This document shows positions 24,601 through 36,288 of a stretch of DNA of 64,000 nucleotides, one piece after another. Within the stretch, counting starts at the first letter, position 1; each line of letters opens with the position of its first letter. Made by a program: the position numbers and the translations under genes. The stretch is from Dimorphilus gyrociliatus (lineage: Eukaryota > Annelida > Polychaeta > Dinophilidae). Below the pieces are notes generated by a model, which searched no databases, was not told the origin of the DNA, and saw nothing but the letters and a program-made list of their open reading frames with translations. Where the stretch lies: the NCBI GenBank assembly GCA_904063045.1, contig CAJFCJ010000012.1:2289180-2353179 (forward strand). The letters run 5' to 3'.

Positions 24601-26663
24601 AACATCCTCCAGTTTGGGGTGAATAACAAGATTCACTAAAGATACAATTTGCACAATACGGATTAAAAGTGGGATCCGTGAACAGAACAGTCTCAAAATC
24701 TTGGAAAGTCATTTTCCAATAAGTTGGAGTAACTCCTTTACATTTGAATGTAAATTTTTGAGAACATTTGTAGGAATGAGCTTTCAATTCATCTATTTGT
24801 AATTTAGTAACAGGATAATAATGATAGACTTGACGGTAGGCAAATTTTGTCTCAATGGATCTAAATTCCGAAAAATCCTTAGCAAAATGAGGTTCTATTA
24901 TAGATACAGTCTTATTAGGATGTGAGAAATCACAAAAAACTCCCACAGGTGTAGAACATTCTTTAAGATAGTAATTAATCTTTTGGCTAAATCCTTCATC
25001 TTTGTCAATTATCTGAACAAGTTCGTGGTGAATAAAACAAATGAATGGTTCAAACATCCAAGATACAGCCTTACAATCGGGATCTTGTAGACATTTATTA
25101 CCGCAATCTTCTTCAGTTGATACTCCTACTGTAAAGACAGTAGTGATATTTTCCATTTGGGAGATATTTCTAGCTATTAGATTCATTCTACATCCTCGAG
25201 TTGTGTTATATAAATCCAAGTCATAAACTCCTGAAATGTTAAAATTCAACTCTCTTAACTTGCCACAAGAAGTAGATTCTCCATTCTCACAAAATTCCCC
25301 AGAATATATGCCAAATGAATCGCATGTACAAGTATATTTTTTTACATTTTGTCCCATTAATCCTGTATTAACACAAGTCCCTCCATTTTTACAAGGTTTA
25401 TCCAAATCGCAATAATCTGTAAGTATGTGACAATTTACTCCAGAATAATCTGGATCGCAGGCACATTCGTATGTCGAGGATAGCCCATCACTGGTACAGG
25501 TACCATTATTTTCGCATGGAGATAATCTACAAGCGTCGTAATCTGTAAGCGTTTTATAAAGAGCACAAAATATTATTATCTATTTATGTTTAATAAGCAA
25601 TTTAACGTTCTTATACGTACAATCGCAACCTCCCAGTTCTACTCTCATGCAGATATCGCCATTCCATGTCAAAGGTATTATTCTAACGAATCTTCCAAAT
25701 TCTAAAACTCTTTCTCCAACTATTGTAACAGAATCAGAATTACCGACAAGGCTACTATCTTGCCCTGGAAACCACTCAACTCCGTCGTAGCTAACTTCTA
25801 ATCTATAAGTTTTCACATAACTACTCGATCCCGCTAAGCCCCTAGTTGCTATTCCAACCACGGCAACATCTTTTCCCATATCGATCTGGAGATATTGATA
25901 TTGGTCGTTTACCTCGGCACACCATGCGAATGATGAAGATAACGTAGCCGAATGCGCACTATAGACAGTAGTACCCACTGTCTTTGTGGAGTTGGCCGAA
26001 AATGACGCCATTGCCAAGTTATGAACGAGTGGATCTTTGCACGAATAACGCAAGTCTTTGCACATTGGTATATGATCGCAAAAACCCCAACCGAATCCTT
26101 GAGTCCAACACCAAGGGGTGTTATCTAAATCTGGATTACGACACCTACTCCCAGCTTCAGTTGCTGATGATTCGAAAAATGTAAAAGCAGAAGTATACGA
26201 TGACCATTGGCTGCATTTAACGCCATTGTTAGTATAATCAATATCTCCTCTGTATCCCGCTCCCACTTCCATTAATCTGCATTCAGGGAAAGAGCAATAT
26301 CCCCACAAATTATCATCATTTAAGTTAGGAACGACTGCACACCATGGTACATCACCATTTGTATCACAACCAAACCATACTTTATTATCTTCAACAAAAG
26401 GGAAATGGCAATTAGCCCCTCCACCAGTTCCTTGGTCAACAGGAGACCATCCACCATTTATACTAATAGCATCATGAGTTATAATATCTGTGTCTTTGAT
26501 TTAATAAAGAAAAAAAACGATCTCTATAAAGGTAATATAAGGAAGGCAATATATGATAAATAAAGAAAAGGGTATACTTACTACTGCAAAGGCTTTGATA
26601 GTTTAAGAAGAAAATTACAATGAAAAAGGGTAGAAAGTGTTTAATAAAACTGAATTTGAGCAT
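21664..26663 (-). CDS. large mosaic surface protein: FN2-kringle-F5/8C-EGF-PAN-fibrinogen-like-EGF-TSP1-Ly6-like
   Basis: Twelve exons on the minus strand: 26663-26582, 26487-25621, 25542-24208, 24143-24030, 23979-23866, 23809-23693, 23637-23524, 23455-23342, 23291-23061, 23000-22275, 22217-21974, 21904-21664; 1432 residues. Order: signal peptide; FN2 (C54-C92, with HFPF, PWC and WGYC); kringle with six cysteines (C97-C170); discoidin/F5-8C (about 177-313); two EGFs; a PAN/apple-like segment (about 434-512); a fibrinogen-like segment (about 512-685) with the Cys and W-x-E-D-x-G pattern of the neurexin IV/CNTNAP group; nine more EGFs, five of them in separate phase-1 exons; four TSP1 repeats (for example WGGWGAWADC); a Cys-rich region ending CLICCTASFCNSP, like the Ly6/uPAR CCxxxxCN end; and a hydrophobic tail fitting GPI or TM anchoring. 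Most EGFs begin D-x-(D/N/E)-E-C, suggesting calcium binding. Likely adhesion or matrix receptor; the exact role is unknown. Confidence 0.9.
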
Positions 26664-27019
26664 GATTTTATTAGTATTATTATAGCTAAATGTTTATAAT
26701 CTCTAGTCCTCTAGTCTTTTTCTTCTTCTCCTTCCTCTGCCTTTACTCTACAATTCCAAAGTTTGAAATAGTTTAAGAAGTATTCTCTATTAAATCTCAT
26801 TAGCTGACTTATTTTAGTAATTTAATACATTTGTTATATCGTATAGCTGTTATTGTTTATTAAATGGTTACAGTAACAATAATTATCCTGTAATAGGTTT
26901 GACTTATTAAAAAACATATTTATAATAGCTTTTGTGTCAAAGGAAAACAAATCTAAATAAACCTATTCTATAGGATTTTCTCTTGATGAAAAAATACTAA
27001 AATCAATTTGAAAAAGTAC

Positions 27020-27058
27020 TCTTCTCTCCTCTCTTTCTCTCTCTCTCTCTCTCTCTCT
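27020..27058. repeat. (CT)n microsatellite
   Basis: CT-rich tract ending in about 12 perfect CT units, upstream of the mosaic gene. Confidence 0.9.
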
Positions 27059-30000
27059 AAAAAGGGAATAAAAATAGTAATAGAAAAAAAAGAACCTGCT
27101 TTTAGGACATTCTAAATAATCTCAATCTAATGAAACCCGATTACTCTAAAATTAGAGGTTAGACGGTGAATATCAAATTGAAATGATACTTTTACTGAAA
27201 ATGTCAAATTTACAAGATGGAAACTACACGATTCGTCAGAGGTGAAAATTCCTTCGTATAGTTTACTAACAATAATAACTAGTCTGTATCCCTTAGGTGG
27301 GTTAAAGTTGCTTTTAACCTATTCCCTTCAATATAGGACTACCTATGAAAATATATATATATATAGCTACTATATGTATTGACGTTTTCAATGTACTAAA
27401 AGTTTGAATTACAATCCACCTTAATATGATACTAGCAATTAGGATTTAACAACCTATCGAAGAATTGTTTGTTGGGAAATAGGCTAATTAATAGGGCGTG
27501 TCATAAAAAGCGACTGATTGGTCCTTTTTTCTCATTTATTTAATAAGGAAAAATTAGAAAGAGAAAGGTTTCCAAAGGTTTCCACAATCGCCAAAAGATG
27601 GAGCCCTCTTTCTACTTTAGATTCTCGTTCTCTTTTCTCTTCGACGCAAAAAAGCGTATTAGGTTAGAGTTTATATTCATATATATATATACATATATGC
27701 ATATTTGTATATATGTATACAGTATATATTGGAATATCGTATCGCTAAGAGGAGCTAAAAATGTTTAGAGCTCTATTACAACGAAGAAAACTGAGCTAAC
27801 TAGGAAAAACGTTCGTGATAAAGAAGACTCTTTGAAAAAAAAACATGAAATTACTTAAAGGAAAAAAAATGAGAATAAGAGTAAAATGCATCAAGAAAGA
27901 TGCATTTTTTTGCAACTAAGATGACTTAGTGAAAGAAAGTAGGAGAGGAAGAAAGAATGGAAAAGAGAGACGCAAATATAAGAAAGGAAGCGGAAGAGAA
28001 TTTATGAAAAATCTGTCCAATAAGTAATCCGATGGAAACATGGGAAAATATTAGCCGAAGCTGATTAATCCTTTTTTGTTGTCGACTGCGCGAAAGCGTT
28101 TCTTTTAATCATGGCGTTCGCCTTTGCAAAGTCGCCGCACGTCGTCCGCCAGGAAAAAACTGCACCTGTTGCCCGATGGGAGGAGATAAAGGAGAGGGAG
28201 GCAGTAGGCGTGAAAAAGGAGGGCGAAAAGGGCTAAGATAAAGCTATTGGAGGGTAAAGCAGCCGCTTTTCTCCTTTTCTTTCTTCTTCTCTCCATCCCT
28301 TTGCCGACTTTGACGTCCGGCGCGTGCCTCTTCTATTAACTGTCGGATGATGAAAGGCGGCTACTTTCCGGTCTTTTCCACCAGCGCTTTTCACTTCCTG
28401 TTTTCTATTGCAGCCAAGACATTACTTTTTATAAAAATAAGATTAACAATTAACTAACCACAAAAAACTGTAGAATAGGTCTAAGCAATTTTTTTAACGC
28501 GTTTCTGGATATTGCTGTAGGGCCTGAGGGTTAATTAGATTATATTCCTGTAAAAACTCGCTTCCTTTCAACATTCCAGTCTTTTGTTTATTTTGCGCAT
28601 ACGTTCGTGTTTTGAATTGGGAATTCCCGAGTTACGGAGGATTACGGTCGAACGACTTGTCGGATATTTGTTTCGAAGAGGCCGTATGTTACTATTTATC
28701 TTAGTATTTAGTCAGATCTAGACCAATTCTCATTCTCTAAAAGGAAAAGGGGGAAAAACAACCGAGCTTTACTAACGCCCCTTATTTTATTTTTAATCTC
28801 ACTCCAAAGCTTTCACCCAACATCTATGACCTATTTACAAACTGGAGTACAAACTCTTCGGGATTTTATCCCCTTTTGACATTTTACGCCGCTTCTCCGC
28901 TCTTCGACGACAAAAGCGTTTCTTGCGCAACATCAGTGCTCCTGTAACGGGCGTTAGCAAACGACGCCTCAATGACAGGCAATTCCCACCGGCTATCACG
29001 GCAAATCGCGCTGATTTCATGCTCATATTGCTACGCTATTAGATTACTGACTCTTTCACCGAATCCATGTATAAGGTGTTTACAACGACTTTATAAACAT
29101 AACAAGGAAATAACTATTCCATACGATGTACAACATCCACGTTTTTAATATCCTTCTAACTTCTTACTCTCTTCCTGTTATATGAAATATTTCAGTTTTA
29201 TAGGCCTAACAAAGTCATATGTGAAGTAAACATTTGAATATAAATACAATACAGTGTTGTAGTAGAAGCAAAATGCAAAAGATTCATCTCTTTCTTTAAT
29301 GTGCTTCCTTAGTTTACTCTTTTATATACTGTTATATATATATACAAAATACAAACATAGTACATAAATATAGTAGACGTAGCGTATAATATTAATATAC
29401 TATATTAACTGTAGGCGCGTGTGTGACTCTTCTGTAGAGGACAAATATTCTAAAGGACAAAATGAAGGGAGGATAAATCGTAATTCTTAAGGAGGGAATA
29501 AAAACAATACTTACTATTCAATTTAACTTTATCCTTATCTTCTTTAGCTTTTACTTGTTCAATATTATATTACTGAGAAATATTAATCAAGTTGATTTCA
29601 TGTTTGCACTTCTTTCTATTTTTAATATTCGTAATTGTTTATAGGTTAAAGAAACTTTGCTGAGGCTTAAATAGACTGAGGGTAGGATATAGAGAGAAGA
29701 AAGCAAGAGCAAGAAACAACTAAGGATAAAACTTGTTTAGCGTATGTGCGCTATACGATGGTACGTACGTACTTAGACTTATAGACGTTTGTATTGAAAG
29801 ACGGAAGAGACGAGAGTCCATTAGAGAATTACTTTCCAATCGCTTATATACACTAGTAGTAGTGTACTATGTAGATGTACCTGCAACAGTATAGCATCAT
29901 TTTTTCTCTCACTCTCGCTCTTCTCTCGCTCTCTCTAACCACGTTAGTCTCTCAGATCGATGTTTATTCACTTAGCCAGCGCGGTCCGCTTGTCAGGAGA

Positions 30001-31159
30001 GAGAGGGAAACAATTCGTCAGGCGCCAGATTAATGATCACGCTCGTTCCATCTTCTCTATCCTTTTCTAAAGTACCTCCTTCAAAAATGCCGCTTTCGTC
30101 TTCCCATCCCCTCTTCGTCCACTTCCGTTCTTACCCTTTCATACGGATATTTCCTAAATCTATAGTCATTTTACGTTGATCTATTTTATCCGCCCTTTAT
30201 CATCATATATCTGTATTTATTCTCTTTTCCTCCCTATCTTTTCGATCATTTCCGCTTTGGTTTTATTTTTCGGAGGAGGTTGCTCATACTTGGTTGGCTA
30301 CTTAATATTTTCCTTCCTTTCTACGCAGTTAGTTTCTACATACAATATAGAAAATGCAAAATTTCGTTCGGCTGGAAAAAACGCGTTAAAAGGTTATTCT
30401 GCAGCTAGACTGCAAATGCTTTTTCCTAAACACTTTTAGCGCTTCATAATTATATTACAGAAACGTCAATTTGCACAATTTATATCATGTTTATAGTATT
30501 GATATACACAGATAATCGATAGACATATAGCACTTTTCATTCTGAAAAAACAGATAAGTAGTGAGTGTATAAGCTAATGGGAAATTGGCATTTAAAAAAA
30601 ATTGAGGAAAATAGGGCAAAGGATAAAAAATAGAAAAACAGACAGAGAGAATAAGAGATTTCAATAGAGTTTAAGTTAGATGCCTTCTGTCTTGTTTGCA
30701 CAAGCGTAATCTCAACAAGTCATTCAATGTCGTTAATACGCATTTCCCAACCCTTTTCTCTCAAAACCCTTTGAACACACCTCTTCCTCCCCTCTTTTTT
30801 ATGCAACATAAAGCTCGAAATGGTCACCATGTGCCGATGACGCAAGTCCATGTAATGTTTACCGACTATAATTAGAAAGGAGCGCTGGAAGAATAGAATG
30901 GTAATAAGGTAAAATAATGATTAATGAATGAGAAACATGGGAAAACACGTCCGGGTCAAGCGTACAATCGAATTGCCCTCTTCATACGACTGAAAACTTA
31001 ATTGCAGCAGTTTTGACTGTAATGCGGAGCTTTTTATGCCAGAACGCGTGCTCAAGTCATGCAACTTAAGAAAATATCCAACAGTTTTTCCCCTTTTATC
31101 TCAAAGAATATTCAGAAAGAAAGGGTGATAGAGAGAGAGGGGGGAGAGAAAGACAGAAA

Positions 31160-31166
31160 GAATGAA

Positions 31167-31192
<26 letters not shown>
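31160..31192. repeat. (GA)n microsatellite
   Basis: About 14 GA units within a broader purine-rich stretch (31120-31240). Confidence 0.92.
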
Positions 31193-31197
<5 letters not shown>

Positions 31198-32042
31198 TGG
31201 GGAGGAAAGGAGGAAGGGACTGAGAGAAAAAAAATGGAAAAAGGTAGCAGACTTTTCATGAATAATTAGGCAGATGGTTTTAATTATCCTTGCCTATATT
31301 TTACTTGTTTCTATTTTCGTACGTAATACTATTTCACCTACTGAAATGTATATCATGATACCTTTTTCTGACCTATTTGAACATAATTTTTGACGTTATT
31401 TTTTTAACATTTTTTTTATTATTAGTTGATGATAAAAAAATAAAGTAGGATAAAATTCTCTGGGTGTATAACCTCCACTTTGTTCGTAATAGGTATTAAC
31501 GTTAATCTTGTTTAGGCTTATGAGTTGCATGTATAATGTAGTTATTGTTAGATGTTTATTCACCTTCTTCATATTATAACTATCTCTCCCCTTATCCTCT
31601 CCTCTCTCTCCTTCAGTCCTTCCGCCTCTCCGCCTCCACTCTCTGCCTCCCTCCGTACCTCCCGCTAACTACCTATATATCTATCTTACCCAACTTTTTA
31701 GTTTGTTTTATGCTTTAAATGAAAAGCAAAATAAAGATTTTTAACTAGGCCAAGAACGCTGACGGCACGCAACTAATCATCTTTCAGCAACAACCGCAAT
31801 TTATTTTTGCAGTAAGCGTGCCAGCACGCCACACTCACCGTACTTGCCGCCTCTTGAGACCAATTGAACGCGAACTGCGAAATATTGTTGAAGGGAGAAA
31901 AAAATTCTTCATTCTAAAAGAACGCAGCACGATACCGCCTACTTTCTGATAAAATTGTCCGCGCAATGGTCGAACAGCACAACGTGACGCCATGTGGCCG
32001 CATATATTCATGACGCGTCTAACGCCTTTGTTGCATGTGATT

Positions 32043-32090
32043 TAGAAGCTAATCCTCGCTACTGCAATAGACTGCAGTGACGAGTGCAAG
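32043..32090. promoter_or_regulatory. candidate cis-element copy 1 with TAATCC site
   Basis: Contains TAGAAGCTAATCCTCGCT at 32043-32060, then a GACTGCAGTGA segment. TAATCC is the classic core for K50-type homeodomains (Otx, Pitx, Goosecoid). A near-identical block recurs at 32396. Regulatory role is inference. Confidence 0.35.
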
Positions 32091-32395
32091 TTTTAACCTG
32101 AAGCTCTTCGAATTTACAAAGGCTTGCCATGGATAATATATGCGTAGGCGCACAGAAATCCAAATGAAAACGTAGACCCTTATAAAGTTCTATTACCGAA
32201 ATAATAAATATTTATAGAAATGCATGATTATGTTCACATGTCCCACCTACGAAAGAAATTATAAAAAGGTGCTTTTCAACGTGACACACGTTTTTTCCAA
32301 CTTTAACGTTTAGCTAAGTACGTTTTTTATTTATAAAAAAAAAAATTACTCTTCCTCGACTCTTTTACGTGCTGGACTTTCGCTAATGCTAAAAA

Positions 32396-32447
32396 TAGAA
32401 GTTAATCCTCGCTTTAATACCACAATCGACTGCAACGATTAGTCAAG
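32396..32447. promoter_or_regulatory. candidate cis-element copy 2 with TAATCC site
   Basis: TAGAAGTTAATCCTCGCT at 32396-32413 matches copy 1 at 17 of 18 positions. It is again followed about 14-16 nt later by GACTGCA(A/G)(C/T)GA. A third TAATCC lies at about 32543. Confidence 0.35.
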
Positions 32448-33519
32448 ATATATTTTACTGTGTCTTGACAATCAGAGACCTCTTTTTCCTCATCCTCCAT
32501 TCTGCAAAGGTCGGATGGGAAAATCGGTGAGATATCAAAAGCTAATCCAATGCAATTGAAAGACTAAACGGGCTGTGGAGTTTTAGACGACTGCTTCCGA
32601 AAACAAAGCGTCACGACGTCGGCACGTGGCCCGTCGATCGAGTGACGTCGGGAAAGTTTGACGCGTTACGCGAACGGAGTCGTGTGACCGGATTCTAATA
32701 GTCGCAATAAGGTTTCGACGTTCGACGCCCCAGACGATGCGGCGTCTCTCGCCATGTTTCTTCTCTTTTTCAGACGTACCGCCGTTTCAGCTCTTTGTTG
32801 TTGCCTCCGACCATCTGTTGGCGTTTAGACGCCCCCTCTTTTCTCGCCTTTTATGTCCTTTCGCCCTTTACGTAACGTATTTTCTATATAACTCTCAACT
32901 TTCGTCATTCTAGAAGTAACCGATACCTTTCGGCTCATTCTAATTGATTTTAGTCGTATTTTTCAACATAGCCTTTATTAATTGTCTCTCTTTCATGAGT
33001 TTAATATTTTAAAATAAAATCGTGTTCATCAGGGCACCTGGAAAACTTGAACGGTGTCTGATGACAGAAAACGAATTATAGGCCTAAAGAAATCTCTTTG
33101 AAAATTTTTCAATAGAATATAAAATAAAATAAAAAATGAAAGAAGAAGAAGATGAAGAAGAAGAAGAAGAGAAAAAGAAGAATGTTGATAAAACAATAAT
33201 TTCAGAGCATAGATTGTATTTTTTTTTAATATGCTTTCCTTATTTTATACATTAATACGCAAAAAAAATGACAGACATTATGAGAGATTTTCTGATTCTG
33301 GAATGGAGAACACACCAAAAGTTTCTTCTTCCTATTACATTTTTTTTATTGTTTTTCTTTTTTTTTACACAGAGTATAGTGCGTTCCATGTAAAAGAAAA
33401 AAAAATTCACTTTTTCGATATATTTGCAAATTATGAAGAGACGAATTTTGTTCTTTATGAATATTCATATGATTCAATTATGAGCTTTAAAGACAGATAG
33501 ATAGTGAGAGCGAAAGAGA

Positions 33520-33549
33520 GAAAGAAAGAGAGAGAGAGAGAGAGAGAGA
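33520..33549. repeat. (GA)n microsatellite
   Basis: About 12 GA units about 90 nt downstream of the Lhx3/4 stop codon, probably in its 3' UTR. Confidence 0.9.
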
Positions 33550-33639
33550 AGATTTAAACAGGAAGAGTAAAAGCAGAAAATTTGAAGAGATGTATGTATC
33601 AGAGAGGACGAAAGAGAGAGAGATAACGGGAGGTAACAG

Positions 33640-36288
33640 TCAATAAACTTCCACGTGATTCGCCGAAAAGTTGTAAGCGTCGCCGTTAGAAGATGCTGGT
33701 GGCGCTGGTCCTATTGGTGCGGGATTTCCGGAAACTTGAGCTTCCGGTAAAGCAAATCTTGGGGGCATCCATCCATCAGAAGCGTAGTGAATCGTCTCGT
33801 CCATCTCATCTCCTGTTACGTAATCTATTCGTTATGTAATGTAATGTACTTTTTGCACTTGGTTCTTTATATAACAGATTTATACAGAAAATACAAAAGT
33901 AGCTAAGTAGCTATTTTGTTTAAATAAGAAAAGTGAATTGATAAACTTACCAAATCCATCCATGGTATCATCCGTTCGATCTTCCCCGCCATTTCCCCCA
34001 TCTAATTGAGCGTCTCGTCGGAAATAAGGCGTCCAACGTTGTCTTCCAGCATCTTTTTTCAGTCGTTTCTCTTTCGCCCGTCGATTCTGGAACCAAACTT
34101 GAACGACTCGCATATCTAAACCAGTTTCGGCACTCAATTGTTCTCGAATATGCCTTGCCGGTTTCGGAGATTCCTGATAAGCTCGCTTTAAAGCCTCCAG
34201 CTGCTTTGCTGTTATCGTCGTTCTTGGCCTTTTATTCGCGTTATCCAGATCGAATTCTATGGAAAGAACACAAAATACCCTGAGGCTAAGTACGTTGGAG
34301 AGAAAATTAATCAGCTTATACCGCGAGCTTTTGCAGTCTCGTAGTCGGCTTTACAGACAAGTTTTCTATCGTCCATCAGGTAGAATTCATCACCCGTGTT
34401 CAATTGATTGGAGCACATCATGCAGGCAAAACACTCCAGATGGTAAACGTTATCCTGCGCCCGTCTCACGACTTGAGTTGGTGGGATTCCCTTATCGCAT
34501 CCGGCGCACCGTGTTCCAAAGCGGCTGTGCACACACAAGGATTATTCCAAATATTAATTATCGATATTTGTTATTATTTTATTTGTATTCCTATTGACAG
34601 TAGATCTATTGTCTCTTTCCTAACGGATTCCCTACATTCTATCAATCCTAACCGTGACATCGGCTCAGCCCCTTTTGTCCCTCTTTATGATTTTTTTCCA
34701 ATGACTGTATCGATGTTTAATCGCGTTAGTCGGACAAAATCGAATTCCGAGGTGAGAGAATTGAATTTATGCCCGGCAAAGCTCCGATTGATTTAATTAA
34801 TGACCTCATTTCGCCTCTTGAATTAAATTAAGCAGATATGAAATACCGGAAAATACTCTATATACCCATATAAAGACGTCCATCTTATTTTTTTACATTA
34901 CATCAATGTAAATTAATTATATACCTAAAGAAATCTTCTTTGCAGTAGACGTTTTCGCCTTTTGAAAAGCATTTGTCACTTAATCTCTCTCCGCAATCGG
35001 CACATTTTAAACAGGCAGCGTGCCAAGCACGTTCGAGCACCTTAAGAATAAACCGATCTATGATCGGCTCACCGCATCCCGAGCACTTGGGTAGCGAAGC
35101 TGAAATATTTGAAAGTGAGATATATACACATATATACATACTCTTTTAAATCTACCATTAGATACTTGTGTACACATAATTTATTAAAACATTCAATGTT
35201 AATAAAAGCAGTATAAAGTAACAACTGACAAACAACAACAACTGGAAAGCATAGGGGATGAATTGGAAAAAAAATGAGAAAAACTAGGAAAAGTTCACCA
35301 TCTATATTGGCATTTTCGTGGCGTTTAAGCGTCGTCAATTATTCACACGACCTTTTCGGTGGAACATGAACGATCGCTCGGGCACAGGTGGACGAGTAAA
35401 TACAAACAATTAGTTTTTCCGATCACGTGATTTGTCCTTGTTCATTGACGTGTAAAAGGGATAATAACAGCAACAAAAAATATAATTATAAAAAATAACG
35501 CAAGGGATAAAGAAGTGCTAACATTTGAAAGCAAGTAGATTAGACGTCTAAGTAATGATATGAAATATTTTGAATGCTAAACGTTGGATATATTTCCGTG
35601 AATAGTGAGTGTAAAAACGAAAAAATTTGGTGGAAAACTTGACTCGGCTACCGAAACTAATTAAATTAGACGCCTTTGAATCGAGATCAATAGCATTACA
35701 GACCGTATCGCCACTTTTACGGATCGACTGTCAATATCCTTTGAAATCCCTCCTCGCCTCCTTCTACGCCTTTTCTAACTCTGTACGCATTGCTATATAT
35801 GTATATTACATTTTATTTGAGTTATGTTGTTGTTGTTTTTGTTTTCCTTTTCTTTTTTTGCAACATAAATTTTTCAGTTTTCTTATCAAATAATTAATTT
35901 ATATTAAAGATAAAAAATTTTTAACGCTTCTCCCTTCTCTCTTCATCATAAAAACACATCATAAATTTGATTGAAATTTCCAGAGGAAAGTAACAGAAGA
36001 TGAATATATAAAAATTTTATAGACTAATCGTCCGGGAAAAACAATTTTCCCTGCACGTCTAAATCTACTTTCTATCTATTCTTTTTTCTGTTATATATAA
36101 TGTCTATACCCGGTGACGCTTCCGACGCTTACGTCCATTATTATACTTAGGGGAGGAAAAAAAAAAGAAACGGACGAAGAACGAAACGAAACGAAGAATA
36201 ATCTTTAATTATCTTATCTTTACTCACTTTGCAAAAATTTGTGCCTGGAAATATATTCACTTAATTCTCGGCTATCGAAAGAAGTCAT
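33640..36288 (-). CDS. LHX3/4: LIM-homeodomain transcription factor Lhx3/Lhx4 (lim3)
   Basis: Five coding exons on the minus strand: 36288-36228, 35099-34925, 34524-34322, 34256-33951, 33812-33640; 305 residues. Exon 1 gives [23 protein letters not shown]1 ([12 protein letters not shown] to CKEDFF) and LIM2 ([19 protein letters not shown] to [11 protein letters not shown]) follow with the usual zinc-binding Cys/His spacing. The homeodomain reads [16 protein letters not shown] with helix 3 [22 protein letters not shown], diagnostic of the Lhx3/4 class. The family specifies motor-neuron and neuroendocrine identity in bilaterians and acts in the nucleus with LDB/Chip cofactors. The C-terminus is short (vertebrate proteins are about 400 residues). 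A strong donor at about 36526 paired with an acceptor at about 36472 suggests an upstream 5' UTR exon. The LIM-LIM-HD call is certain. The exact first exon is a good but unproved model. Confidence 0.95.

Larger units (their letters stand above)
26664..33639. other. 7 kb gene-poor region with GC-richer islands
   Basis: Lies between the 5' end of the mosaic gene and the 3' end of the Lhx3/4 gene. No supported exon. Several islands rich in C, G and CpG stand out from the AT-rich background: about 28070-28400, 28830-29010, 31745-32110 and 32520-32880. Short ORFs inside these (for example 28105-28296 and 28835-29026 on the minus strand) are arginine-rich composition products, not genes. Position beside a developmental homeobox gene suggests cis-regulatory DNA (inference). 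Confidence 0.55.

Noticed and set aside
28105-29026. Two Arg-rich minus-strand ORFs
   Set aside because: Short, Arg/Lys-biased products of CpG-rich DNA with no homology or splicing partners.
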